A stretch of DNA of 51,177 bases. It comes from Bacteroidota bacterium (GTDB lineage: Bacteria; Bacteroidota; Bacteroidia; Chitinophagales; Chitinophagaceae). Both the position numbers and the translations under genes were made by a program. This document shows, in pieces, positions 9,437 to 17,992 of the stretch. Under the pieces are notes generated by a model that saw only the letters and a list, made by a program, of their open reading frames with translations, made no database searches and was not told the DNA's origin. Within the stretch, counting starts at the first letter, position 1. Every line of letters starts with the position of its first letter. The DNA lies in contig JABDGS010000017.1 in assembly GCA_013285915.1 (NCBI GenBank), positions 1 to 51,177 of the forward strand, given 5' to 3'.

Positions 9437-10770
9437 TTAAACTAATTTTTATACTATGTGCATGTTGTTGCAGCGCTGCTGGCATTAGCCAGGGTGTTAC
9501 CGATGCCGATAGCATTGCCGCGCAGATGAAATATGCAGCAAGGCAGGGATTGATAGATGTGTACTACCCGCGCAATATTGATACGTTGTATGGCGGGTAT
9601 CTAAGCACATTCACCTACGACTTTAAGCCAACCGGCGAACAAGATAAAATGATTGTTACACAGGCGAGGCACGCATGGTCAACAGCAAAAGCGGCATTGT
9701 TTTATAAGGATACATCTTTTATAAGCTTGTCGCGCCACGGCTTTTATTTTTTAAGGGATAAAATGTGGGACAGCACTTATGGTGGGTTTTACAACCTTGT
9801 AACGCGGCAGGGGCAACCTAAAGAATTTATAAAGCAGGCGTATGGTAACGCCTTTGGCATTTACGCGCTGGCGGCCTATTATGAATGCTCACACGATACT
9901 GCTGCATTAGCTCTTGCAAAAAAGGCTTTTATGTGGCTGGAACGCCATAGCCATGACGCTAAATACAAAGGCTATTATCAATATCTGCAACGCGATGGAA
10001 CACCCGTAAAAAGAACAGACTCTATTCCCTCAACTTCAGATATTGGGTATAAAGATCAAAACAGTTCCATTCATCTTCTCGAAGCGATCACGGAGTTGTA
10101 CCATGTATGGCCTGACCCACTGGTGCGTGAGCGCCTGAAAGAAATGCTGCTGCTCATCCGCAATACTATTGTAACACAAAAAGGCTACCTGCAGTTATAC
10201 TTTACGCCCGAATGGCAACCGATATCTTACCGCGATTCATCGCGGGCTGTAATAAGTAAAAACCATTACATAGACCATGTATCTTTTGGGCACGATGTTG
10301 AAACAGCTTATTTAATGCTTGAAGCAACGGAAGCATTGGGCAATCATCATGATGGCGTTACTATGGATGTAGGCAAACGCATGGTTGACCATGCCCTGCA
10401 AAACGGCTGGGACGATACCTTAGGCGGTTTTTATGACGAGGGATATTACTTTAAGAACAAACCCTATATAACTATTACAGTGCAAAGCAAAAACTGGTGG
10501 GCGCAGGCCGAAGGGTTGAATACGCTGCTGCTTTTCTCCTACCTATACCCAAATGATAAGATGCACTATTATGACCATTTCACCAAGCTGTGGCAATATG
10601 TGCAGATGTATTTGATAGACCACCAGCATGGTGACTGGTACGAAGAAGGGCTTGATAAAGAACCTGCACGGTTAACGGCACTAAAAGCACATATCTGGAA
10701 AGCAAGCTACCATAATTTCAGGGCGTTGAGCAATTGTATAATGCAAATTGAAGCGCATAAAAAGAGGTAG
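9433..10770 (+). CDS. AGE-family (N-acylglucosamine/cellobiose 2-epimerase-like) protein, exported
   Basis: The 445-residue protein is a member of the AGE (N-acylglucosamine 2-epimerase) superfamily of (alpha/alpha)6-barrel sugar epimerases/isomerases. Supporting motifs are DTLYGGYLSTFTYDF near the N terminus, QARHAWSTA, and SFGHDVETAYLMLEA, which resembles the catalytic-His segment of cellobiose 2-epimerases. It carries an N-terminal signal peptide (MIKLIFILCACCCSAAGISQG), which is unusual, as characterised family members are cytosolic, so it probably acts on sugars in the periplasm. The ATG at 9433 overlaps the stop of a tiny upstream frame. Downstream is a DsrE-like gene 56 bp away. Substrate unknown. 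Confidence 0.85.
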   Translation: MIKLIFILCACCCSAAGISQGVTDADSIAAQMKYAARQGLIDVYYPRNIDTLYGGYLSTFTYDFKPTGEQDKMIVTQARHAWSTAKAALFYKDTSFISLSRHGFYFLRDKMWDSTYGGFYNLVTRQGQPKEFIKQAYGNAFGIYALAAYYECSHDTAALALAKKAFMWLERHSHDAKYKGYYQYLQRDGTPVKRTDSIPSTSDIGYKDQNSSIHLLEAITELYHVWPDPLVRERLKEMLLLIRNTIVTQKGYLQLYFTPEWQPISYRDSSRAVISKNHYIDHVSFGHDVETAYLMLEATEALGNHHDGVTMDVGKRMVDHALQNGWDDTLGGFYDEGYYFKNKPYITITVQSKNWWAQAEGLNTLLLFSYLYPNDKMHYYDHFTKLWQYVQMYLIDHQHGDWYEEGLDKEPARLTALKAHIWKASYHNFRALSNCIMQIEAHKKR

Positions 10771-10826
10771 CCACAGATAGCAATAGGAATTTATACCTAC
10801 ATTAGCCGTGAATAAAATTTACCACA

Positions 10827-11297
10827 ATGAAACACACATTAGCCGCCACATTTCTCTTCATGCTTATAGCCAATACTGCCATTTCGCAAACTGCAGACAC
10901 CACAGCTTTGATAAAGAACAGGGCATACACAGGCGCCGAAGCCACCAAACAAAAATACCGCGCTATATACCAGCTTGACACCAACGACCCGAAGATTGTT
11001 GAGAAAGCCTTTCACAACATTAATAACGCGTTGAATGACCCCCGTTTGAAAGGTAAAATTGAGATTGAAGTGGTAACATTTTCAACCGGCACCGATATAG
11101 TTTTAAAAGGCAGTAAGTATGAAAATGATTTAAGAAGCCTTGTATTAAACGGCGTTACAGTTGCACAATGCAATAACAGTTTAAAACAACACAACATAAG
11201 CCGCGACCAGGTATTAGATTTTATTGCTGTTGTACCCAGCGGCAACGGCGAACTGATCATCCGCGAAGGAGATGGTTGGGCGATCGTAAAGCCTTAG
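10827..11297 (+). CDS. Exported DsrE-family protein
   Basis: A 156-residue protein with a signal peptide (about 1–20, ending in AISQ) and a DsrE/DsrF-like domain over residues 45–156. The typical features are IEIEVVTFSTGTDIVLKG and LRSLVLNGVTVAQCNNSL, with a Cys in the position where sulfur-transfer members carry their active cysteine, and a C-terminal ELIIREGDGWAIVKP. Known cytosolic DsrE proteins carry persulfide sulfur. The exported version's role is unknown. It lies 56 bp downstream of the AGE gene on the same strand. The convergent ABC-transporter gene ends at 11306. Confidence 0.82.
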   Translation: MKHTLAATFLFMLIANTAISQTADTTALIKNRAYTGAEATKQKYRAIYQLDTNDPKIVEKAFHNINNALNDPRLKGKIEIEVVTFSTGTDIVLKGSKYENDLRSLVLNGVTVAQCNNSLKQHNISRDQVLDFIAVVPSGNGELIIREGDGWAIVKP

Positions 11298-11305
11298 CTA
11301 TTACA

Positions 11306-13069
11306 CTAACTCGCCCGTTTACCATGCATCAGCATATTCATTGCATGGTCTAATGAGCCCGCGCGTACAACCTCACCAGCATTTACAAAGTATATCTCAT
11401 CTGCATTTTGTATGGTGTTAAGGCGGTGTGCTATAATTACCCGGGTAGTTGTTTCAGGCAGCCTGTTTAAAATTTCTTCCAGTATTTGTTCGGTAATAGT
11501 ATCAATGTTGGCTGTTGCCTCATCAAGTATCAGCAGGTCGGGGTTGCGCAGCACAGCACGCATAAACGCAATCAGCTGTTTTTGTCCGAGGCTTATAGTG
11601 TCGCCGCTTGACGCTATCGGCGTATCAAGGCCTTTATCAAAAATAGCTAAAATGGTTTGCAGATTTGCATCTTTTATTACCTGCTCAAGCTGCTCATTTG
11701 TGTAACCTTTATACTGCTCATTGCTGTACAAAATATTTTCCCTCACAGTACCTGTAAATAAAAATGGTTCCTGCAGAATAAACCCAATTTTACCTGTTCT
11801 TTCTTCGGGCGAATAAGTGCGTATATCTTTTCCTTCCAGCAATACCTCACCTTTAACGGGGTCGTACAGCCGCGCTATCAATGATGCTGTTGTTGTTTTA
11901 CCGCCACCGGTTGGCCCAACAAGCGCGTAGGTTTTGCCACGCTCAAAATCAAAGCTTATGTTGTGCAATATCTCTTTATCCTCAACGTAACCAAAATGCA
12001 CATTATTAAAAGAAAGCAATGCAGTGTTTTTTACAACTTTCGGTTTTGCCACAAGGGTGACAAGGTTTGATTCAAGCCCAAGTATCACGGAAATTCTGTC
12101 CCAGCCGGCCATCGCTGCCTGGAAATTTGCCCACAAAGCAGCTAACTGGCGCAGCGGGTTGTAAAAGTTGGTTGCGTAAGAAAGGTATGCGATCAACAGC
12201 CCCACTGAAAACTCACCTGTTGAAATTAAATGTATGCCATACAGCAATACTGTTAGCTGCGCAAGGCTGGCAAACAATCCATACACAGGCAGAAAAATAT
12301 TATTGGCAAGGCCGGCACCGACAGCAGCCTTATAGTTTTGCTGGTTTGACTGGTCAAAACGCTTTCTAAAATAATCCCTTCGGTTAAATGCGATAATCAC
12401 TTTAAAATTCTGCAGGCTTTCCTGTATCTCGGCACTCAGTCCACCCGTACTTTTAAGGCTCACCGCGTTTTTCTTTTTTACCCAGCCCGATGTAAGCCTT
12501 GTAAACACAAATATCAGCAGTCCCGGTACTAATGCAGCAAGGCCAAGCTTTATATTTATCACCAGCAGGAAAATGCCGGAACCCGTCATTGTTGCTATGG
12601 TGCCTATAAACTGCATTAACGACTGGGAGAAGAACACGTTAATTTTATCAGTATCGTTATTAACCCTTGATATAAGGTCACCGGCCTTATTTTGATTGAA
12701 AAAACCAACAGGCAGTTCCTGCAGCTTTGAAAAAATAGAGTTGCGCAATTTAAACAGCATGCGCTGGCCAATGCCGCCCATTATTGTTGTTTGGGCATAG
12801 CCGGCAAAAAACACCACCACGTACATTAACAACAATAAGCCGGCGTACATTAAAACACTGTGGTAATCGCCATGGCTGATAAATTTATCTATGGTATAGC
12901 CAATAAGAAACGGCCCAAGCAGGTTAAGACCTGAATTGGTAAGTATAGCGCATAACGCTAAGTAAAGATTTCTACGTTCTTCCGTTATAAGGCGCAGCAA
13001 CTTTCCCAACGCCTTGCCAGTAGAAGTTTTGCCCTGCTGCGCTGAAAGCTCGTTAAGATTGTAATTCAT
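11306..13069 (-). CDS. ABC exporter half-transporter, NBD with canonical Walker B Glu
   Basis: A 587-residue type IV ABC exporter subunit (MsbA/BmrA-like): six predicted transmembrane helices over about residues 40–320, then the ATPase domain. The Walker A motif is GPTGGGKTT (Lys391), Walker B is LLILDEATANID with the catalytic Glu, and the switch His is present in IIAHRLNTI. The signature motif is degenerate (ISLGQKQ instead of LSGGQ). The start is taken at ATG 13069, because a longer TTG-type start 13 codons upstream would extend deep into the partner gene. Its start overlaps the end of the partner gene by 17 bp, indicating co-translation. It likely forms a heterodimer with that partner. 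The substrate (lipid or drug) is unknown. Confidence 0.9.
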   Translation of the reverse strand: MNYNLNELSAQQGKTSTGKALGKLLRLITEERRNLYLALCAILTNSGLNLLGPFLIGYTIDKFISHGDYHSVLMYAGLLLLMYVVVFFAGYAQTTIMGGIGQRMLFKLRNSIFSKLQELPVGFFNQNKAGDLISRVNNDTDKINVFFSQSLMQFIGTIATMTGSGIFLLVINIKLGLAALVPGLLIFVFTRLTSGWVKKKNAVSLKSTGGLSAEIQESLQNFKVIIAFNRRDYFRKRFDQSNQQNYKAAVGAGLANNIFLPVYGLFASLAQLTVLLYGIHLISTGEFSVGLLIAYLSYATNFYNPLRQLAALWANFQAAMAGWDRISVILGLESNLVTLVAKPKVVKNTALLSFNNVHFGYVEDKEILHNISFDFERGKTYALVGPTGGGKTTTASLIARLYDPVKGEVLLEGKDIRTYSPEERTGKIGFILQEPFLFTGTVRENILYSNEQYKGYTNEQLEQVIKDANLQTILAIFDKGLDTPIASSGDTISLGQKQLIAFMRAVLRNPDLLILDEATANIDTITEQILEEILNRLPETTTRVIIAHRLNTIQNADEIYFVNAGEVVRAGSLDHAMNMLMHGKRAS

Positions 13070-14825
13070 AATTACTGGTGCTTTGTTGTGAATTGAAAAT
13101 TTGTACATACTCAGGGCTGCTTTCCATCAGCTCTTCGTGCGTACCTGTTGCTACTATTTCGCCTTCCATCAAAACAATTACCTGCTCATAATTTTCAACC
13201 GACGCAATTTTTTGGGTAACGCTTAATAACGTTATGTCAGGGTAATTTTTTTGAACGTTTTCCAATATCTTTTTTTCTGTAGTGCTGTCTACGCGCGCAG
13301 TAAAATCATCCAGCAGCAATACAGCAGGGTTAATGGCCAGTGCACGTGCCAGCATTATGCGCTGCTTTTGCCCGCCTGATAAGCTTGTGCCGCGTTCTGA
13401 AACGATAGTGTTTAGTTTGTCTGGCAAACTGTCAACAAAATCTTTTAGTTCTGCTGTTTCTATCGCTTTGGCAAGCGATTCATCAGTAACCTTATCGTTA
13501 AACGCTATGTTCTCCCTAATGCTCATGTTAAAAATAATGCTGTCCTGGAAAACAAAGCCTACCTGGTTATGAAAACTTTCTTTACTGTAGTCGTCAAGGT
13601 TCCTGCCATCAAATGTAATGGTACCGCTGTTGGGCTTTATCAAGCCGGTAAGCAGGTAAAGTAATTGGGTTTTACCCGCAGCAGTTGGGCCTATAATGGC
13701 CAGCCTGGAGCCTGCTGTTACCGAGAATGACACATCTTTTAAAGCTGGTTTCTGGCCGTATATTACTGATACACCGCTAAACGTTATATCGCCTTTTAAT
13801 TTGGCGCTGACAGTGCCTGTTTCTTTTATATCAGCGCCATTAAGTACAGTATCAATGCGCTGGTAGCTGGCCGATGCCTGTGCTATTACGGTACTCATAA
13901 ACCCTATAACCAGTATGGGGAAAATAAGCATGGCAAGGTAACTGTTAAATGCAGCAAAATCGCCGAGCGTCATGCTGCCGCTTATTACAAAATGGCCGCC
14001 CAACGCTAAAATAGTGAGGCCCGCCATATTTGCGGTAAATACAATAACGGGTATAAGGCCCGCAAACAAACGCAGTATGCTAAGACCAAGGTTTTTTCCT
14101 TCTGTACTCGCTTCAAGAAATTTATCGTATTCTGATTGCTGGCTGTTAATAACGCGTATAAGTGCCGAGCCTAATATGCTTTCGTTGATCACCTTGTTAA
14201 GTTTGTCAATAACCAGGCGGCTCTTCATAAAAATGGCACGCACCCTTTTCAGCACATAGGCAAAGGTGCCCCCAATAATGGGTATAATGGCTATAATGGC
14301 CAGTGCCAGTTTCCAGTTTATGGTGAAAAGCATTATACATACGCCAACAATTATAATAAGCGATGATGCTATTGATGCTACGGCCTGCGCAACAAACATT
14401 TTAATACTGTCAACATCGGCGGTAAGGTTGGTTAGCAGTTTTGCAGGGCTCACTTGCTCAACATACGCATAACTTTGGGCAGATATTTTACCGGCCAGTT
14501 TGGTACGCATATCCCTTGCCACTTTTTCTGACGCATAAGTTTGCACTACGCTTTGCAGGTAGGCAAAAATAAATATCACAATAGTGGCGCCGGTGAATTT
14601 TATAAGCAGGGCATTTATTGAAAAGTTGCCGTGACCAAAAGCGTCTATGCCACCTGCAATAAGTTTGGGCAGCCACAAGTTAATACCATTGCTTAACAGC
14701 GTAAACAACAATAATAAAATAACCAGCCGCCGGTATGGCTTTAGCAGGCTAAACACGCTCGGACCTTTTGGTGGCATTCCCGGTGGCATGCCGGGCTTTC
14801 CGTTTTGTTTGGTTGGTTTGCTCAT
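13053..14825 (-). CDS. ABC exporter half-transporter, NBD with degenerate catalytic site
   Basis: A 590-residue ABC exporter subunit with six predicted membrane helices and a C-terminal ATPase domain. Walker A is GPTAAGKTQ (Lys385) and the signature LSGGQKQR is canonical. Walker B reads LLLDDFTARVD, so Asp507 replaces the catalytic Glu, and the switch His is replaced by Gln538 in SVTQKIAS. These are the same changes seen in the degenerate half of heterodimeric exporters such as TM287/288. The partner encoded immediately downstream has the complementary pattern. First gene of a two-gene operon, reading right to left. The N terminus is rich in Pro/Gly/Met (PGMPPGMPPKG). Confidence 0.9.
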   Translation of the reverse strand: MSKPTKQNGKPGMPPGMPPKGPSVFSLLKPYRRLVILLLLFTLLSNGINLWLPKLIAGGIDAFGHGNFSINALLIKFTGATIVIFIFAYLQSVVQTYASEKVARDMRTKLAGKISAQSYAYVEQVSPAKLLTNLTADVDSIKMFVAQAVASIASSLIIIVGVCIMLFTINWKLALAIIAIIPIIGGTFAYVLKRVRAIFMKSRLVIDKLNKVINESILGSALIRVINSQQSEYDKFLEASTEGKNLGLSILRLFAGLIPVIVFTANMAGLTILALGGHFVISGSMTLGDFAAFNSYLAMLIFPILVIGFMSTVIAQASASYQRIDTVLNGADIKETGTVSAKLKGDITFSGVSVIYGQKPALKDVSFSVTAGSRLAIIGPTAAGKTQLLYLLTGLIKPNSGTITFDGRNLDDYSKESFHNQVGFVFQDSIIFNMSIRENIAFNDKVTDESLAKAIETAELKDFVDSLPDKLNTIVSERGTSLSGGQKQRIMLARALAINPAVLLLDDFTARVDSTTEKKILENVQKNYPDITLLSVTQKIASVENYEQVIVLMEGEIVATGTHEELMESSPEYVQIFNSQQSTSNYELQS

Positions 14826-14852
14826 AAAACTAAGGCAGTAGTATAAAGGTTA

Positions 14853-14860
14853 CAAAACTA
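14853..14860 (-). promoter_or_regulatory. Candidate Bacteroidota -7 box ahead of the ABC exporter operon
   Basis: Read on the minus strand this is TAGTTTTG, fitting the TAnnTTTG -7 consensus of Bacteroidota primary sigma factor, about 30 bp ahead of the exporter ATG. No good -33 TTTG sits at the expected spacing, so the call is weak. Confidence 0.3.
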
Positions 14861-15004
14861 AGTACACACGTTATATTAAAAATCAATTATCAACTTAATT
14901 TCAGTAAAAGGTTTTTCCAATAATAAAGGCCCTGCCAAATGCGTTTTATATTAAAGTACCTGTCATTGTTCAACATGTGGCAGACTGTTTTTTAAGTTCT
15001 TAGG

Positions 15005-16303
15005 TCATTCCAATTCAATTACCGTTATTTCAGGCAGCACTCCTACCCTGCCCGGGTAACCTATAAACCCGAAGCCACGGTTTATATATAGCTTTTGTTT
15101 ACCGCTTTCATAAATACCAGCCCATTTTTTATACATCCACTGCACAGGGCTCCACTTTAAAAAGGGCAGCTCTACGCCAAACTGCATTCCGTGGGTATGG
15201 CCGCTAAGCGTTAGATCAATATCTTTATATTTTGTCAGCACTTCAGCATCCCAATGGCTGGGGTCGTGGCTCATCAAAATTTTAAACGGGTATTTTTCAG
15301 TACCGGCGTAGGCTTCATGCATCTTTCCATATCTTGAAAAATTGCCTTTTGCTCCCCAGTTCTCAATGCCAAGTAATGCAATTTGCTGCCCGCCCCTGTT
15401 TAACACAACATGCTCGTTCATCAGCAAACGCCAGCCCATTTTAGCATGTGTTTGCTTTAGTTTGTCTAAATTTTCAAGCTGCATGGGTGTAAACAAACGC
15501 CTGCCTGCCACCCTTTGCGCCTCCTTGTGCTTTTCATCACTATCCGGCCAGGAATAGTAGTCGCCATAATCATGGTTACCCAATACACTGTAAACGCCTA
15601 ACGGTGTTTTTAACCTGCTGAAAATTTCCACGTAGTCGTTCATTTCATCAGCCGTATTATTTACCAGGTCACCAGTAAATAAAATAAGATCTGGCTTTTC
15701 TTTCAACACCATATCTACGCCCTCGCTTACCGCTTCTTTATTTTGCAGGCTGCCGCTGTGTATATCGCTCAACTGTACAATCTTCATCCCCTTAAATGCC
15801 GGAGGCAGGTTATTAAATGCAAGTTTTATGTGCTTTACCTGGTAATTGTATTTATTGGTAAATCCATATATAAGCGTAGCATACAACCCACTGCCCAGCC
15901 CTATACCCAGCCAACTAAGAATAACGGAACGGCTTATACTGCCATCGGGCGCAACCAGGCCACCGCCTTTATTGGCTAACACTTTGCTCACCAGCCAAAT
16001 GCCGCCCCGGCGTATATCATCGGTAAGAAAAAATAAGGCTGCAACCAGCTTTGCCAAAATAAGCCCAATTAGCATGGCAAAAAGGTAGTTGCGGAAAACA
16101 GTATGCTTTTGAAAAAACTTTGCATACCTGAACACAATTATAAATAACAAGGCTGCAGCGGACACCACCCAATAACCCGTGTAAGTTATAACTTGTACGG
16201 TTGTGCTGCTGTTATTGGTAACCCAGGTTATAACCGAGAAAATATAAACATCAACAATAAGAATAATGCCTAAAATAAGCCACCAGCCTTTCAAATGTCG
16301 CAT
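15005..16303 (-). CDS. Membrane-anchored metallophosphoesterase
   Basis: A 432-residue protein with about four N-terminal membrane helices (about residues 10–150) followed by a calcineurin-like phosphoesterase domain facing one side of the inner membrane. The metal-binding motifs are in standard order: MKIVQLSDIHSG, FTGDLVNN, VLGNHDYGDY, ILMSHDPSHW and LSGHTHGMQFG. It belongs to the YkuE/YaeI-like group; relatives hydrolyse phosphoesters in lipid intermediates such as UDP-diacylglucosamine, but the substrate here is not known. The start ATG at 16303 is chosen because the upstream in-frame extension (to 16366) begins with TTG and is polar. No partner gene is adjacent; the parA leader lies divergently beyond a 658-bp gap. 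Confidence 0.88.
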   Translation of the reverse strand: MRHLKGWWLILGIILIVDVYIFSVITWVTNNSSTTVQVITYTGYWVVSAAALLFIIVFRYAKFFQKHTVFRNYLFAMLIGLILAKLVAALFFLTDDIRRGGIWLVSKVLANKGGGLVAPDGSISRSVILSWLGIGLGSGLYATLIYGFTNKYNYQVKHIKLAFNNLPPAFKGMKIVQLSDIHSGSLQNKEAVSEGVDMVLKEKPDLILFTGDLVNNTADEMNDYVEIFSRLKTPLGVYSVLGNHDYGDYYSWPDSDEKHKEAQRVAGRRLFTPMQLENLDKLKQTHAKMGWRLLMNEHVVLNRGGQQIALLGIENWGAKGNFSRYGKMHEAYAGTEKYPFKILMSHDPSHWDAEVLTKYKDIDLTLSGHTHGMQFGVELPFLKWSPVQWMYKKWAGIYESGKQKLYINRGFGFIGYPGRVGVLPEITVIELE

Positions 16304-16429
16304 AAATTGTAAAGTATGATTTCTATAGGTGACGATTGAGCGGCCCCTAAATTGTAATAACAACAAAATAATTTCTTAACTGTCACCCAAACCTGCAAAT
16401 ATAATTCCCAATAGCCCGCCAGCTTCCGT

Positions 16430-16564
16430 CACCAGGAGGGATTTTGATGAAAAAGTGAGCAAAAAGGAGGAAAAAGTATCCCAAAAGTTTACCTGTTTTA
16501 AAATGTAATACATTCATTATCATTATATTGCGTTTAAAAAGGTCAAAATCGTTTATTGTATTCA
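16430..16564 (-). repeat. Dispersed repeat copy 1 (inverted relative to 50455)
   Basis: On the minus strand this sequence aligns without gaps over at least 89 bp to the plus-strand sequence at 50455–50543, and more loosely for about 30 bp further. Both begin TGAATACA and share the strongest block GGTAAACTTTTGGGATAC followed by a T/C-rich run with TTTTTGCTC. A 60-codon open frame covers this copy, but the second copy has a stop within ten codons, so coding is unlikely. It sits in the 658-bp gap between the metallophosphoesterase and parA. Confidence 0.6.
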
Positions 16565-16650
16565 TTTCCTATTGTTTCTCACCCACGCCTTTAACAATTC
16601 TATCGGCCCGTAGCGCCATTTTGACGTTAATCCTGCCACACTCTTCTCTC

Positions 16651-16675
16651 AACAATCAACGGTCAACGGTCAACC
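16651..16675. repeat. Short tandem GGTCAAC repeats
   Basis: A run of near-identical seven-base units (AATCAAC, GGTCAAC, GGTCAAC) in the non-coding gap ahead of parA. Too short to classify; listed because two further low-complexity repeat types occur just past parA. Confidence 0.5.
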
Positions 16676-16728
16676 TCTCCAGGCTTGCCTTCAGCCTTGC
16701 ACCCCTCTGTTACTATATATAAAAAACA

Positions 16729-16750
16729 GTGTTTTGTCCGCTTAAAACAC
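16729..16750. promoter_or_regulatory. Inverted repeat upstream of parA, possible operator
   Basis: GTGTTTT (16729–16735) and AAAACAC (16744–16750) form a perfect 7-bp inverted repeat with an 8-bp spacer, about 210 bp ahead of the parA start and flanked by A/T-rich DNA. It could be a protein-binding site; nothing identifies the protein. Confidence 0.3.
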
Positions 16751-16827
16751 AAAAAATATTTTTTGTACAAGTACATTCAAGGCTAATATGGCTTTTTGGA
16801 GGTGAGTAAATAAAACTTAATATTGTT

Positions 16828-16955
16828 GCGGCAAAGTGCCTTCAAAAAATTATTTTTGCCGCCCCCTGCTCGTGTAGGCCGCATAAGCAGGGTTTTGTGG
16901 CGTTTTATTTTATTAGCAAACCGTTCAATAATCAAAAAAAATGTCCCCGCCGGGG
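16828..16955 (+). promoter_or_regulatory. Structured parA leader with three consecutive hairpins
   Basis: Hairpin 1 pairs GCGGCAAA (16828–16835) with TTTGCCGC (16855–16862). Hairpin 2 pairs CCCTGCT (16864–16870) with AGCAGGG (16886–16892) and is followed by GTTTT. Hairpin 3, CCCC-GCC-GGGG (16945–16955), ends six bases before the parA ATG, where ribosomes would bind. Hairpin 2 could act as a weak terminator; hairpin 3 could limit initiation. All of this is inferred from symmetry only. Confidence 0.4.
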
Positions 16956-16961
16956 TAAAGT

Positions 16962-17762
16962 ATGGGAAGGATAATTGGTGTAGCAAATCAAAAAGGCGGC
17001 GTAGGTAAAACAACTACGGCTATAAACTTAGCCGCCAGCCTTGCAGTACTTGAATACAAAACATTACTGGTTGACGCTGACCCGCAGGCCAACAGTACTA
17101 CCGGCGTTGGCTTTGACCTGCATAATATAAACATAAGCCTGTACGACTGCATGGTTAACAGCACTCCGGCAGCCGATGTTATTTTGAAAAGTGAAATTCC
17201 CAATCTTGACCTTATCCCATCTCATATTGACCTTGTTGGCGCCGAAATAGAAATGATAAATTACCCCAACAGGGAAATGATGCTAAAGTCAGTATTAGCG
17301 CCAATAAGGGATAATTATGATTTTGTGGTGATAGATTGCTCACCATCGCTTGGCTTAATAACAGTGAACGCACTTACCGCCAGCGATAGTGTAATAGTAC
17401 CCGTGCAGTGCGAGTTTTTTGCACTGGAGGGGTTAGGTAAACTGTTAAACACCATAAAAATTGTACAAAACAGGCTGAACCCTGCATTGCAGATTGAAGG
17501 CATATTGATGACGATGTATGATGGCCGCCTGCGCCTTTGCAACCAGGTGGTAAGCGAGGTTAGAAGACATTTTGATGAAATGGTTTTTATTACCATCATT
17601 CACCGCAACACACGCCTTAGCGAAGCGCCAAGCGTGGGCAAGCCGGTAGTGCTGTACGATGCTGAAAGCAAGGGATCAGTAAACTACCTTAACCTTGCCA
17701 AAGAGGTATTGCAAAAGAACGATCTTACAAAAATGAGCAATAAGGAGAGGATCTTAGAATAG
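16962..17762 (+). CDS. parA: Chromosome-partitioning ATPase ParA (Soj)
   Basis: A 266-residue ParA/Soj ATPase of the deviant Walker A type: VANQKGGVGKTTTAINLAASL at residues 6–26, with LLVDADPQANST (Walker A') and FVVIDCSPSLGL (Walker B) following. It binds ATP and non-specific DNA and works with ParB bound at parS to segregate origins. No N-terminal HTH is present, so it is the short chromosomal type. The ATG at 16962 is preceded by a GC-rich hairpin. It is followed by parB after an unusually long 230-bp gap filled with low-complexity repeats, rather than the usual tight junction. Chromosomal location is also supported by the DUF5683 and dapB neighbours. Confidence 0.96.
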   Translation: MGRIIGVANQKGGVGKTTTAINLAASLAVLEYKTLLVDADPQANSTTGVGFDLHNINISLYDCMVNSTPAADVILKSEIPNLDLIPSHIDLVGAEIEMINYPNREMMLKSVLAPIRDNYDFVVIDCSPSLGLITVNALTASDSVIVPVQCEFFALEGLGKLLNTIKIVQNRLNPALQIEGILMTMYDGRLRLCNQVVSEVRRHFDEMVFITIIHRNTRLSEAPSVGKPVVLYDAESKGSVNYLNLAKEVLQKNDLTKMSNKERILE

Positions 17763-17810
17763 TTTATAGTTTGGAGTTGGATTTAGGAGGATGGAATTAA
17801 TAATGCCGGA

Positions 17811-17900
17811 CACAGAGTTTCACTGAGTTTTTACGGAGTTTTACTGGGTTTCTCCTCTGTGCCCTCTGTGTTTCTTTAACTCTGCGTCCTCTGTGGTTAA
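17811..17900. repeat. CACAGAG/CTCTGTG low-complexity repeat between parA and parB
   Basis: This stretch contains four GAGTTT/GGGTTT units followed by three CTCTGTG units and one CTCTGCG unit, with TTTCTTTAACTCTGCG between. From memory, strings of this style (ACAGAGG…ACAGAG) occur in intergenic DNA of many unrelated bacteria. It has no open frame worth calling. Confidence 0.55.
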
Positions 17901-17925
17901 TCCTTTTTAAACTGTAAACCCTAAG

Positions 17926-17989
17926 CTGGAAACTGGAAAAACCTTTCGCTTAAATAACTGGAAACTTTAAACTGGAAACTTGAAACTTA
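17926..17989. repeat. TGGAAACT repeats abutting parB start
   Basis: CTGGAAACT-like units recur at 17926, 17931, 17957 and 17971, with a related TTGAAACTT at 17980, ending three bases before the parB ATG at 17993. There is no visible ribosome-binding sequence here. Origin unknown. Confidence 0.5.
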
Positions 17990-17992
17990 TAA

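Noticed and set aside
16383-16565. 60-codon minus-strand frame over the dispersed repeat
   Set aside because: The second repeat copy at 50455 breaks the same frame within ten codons, so the conservation is not of a protein.
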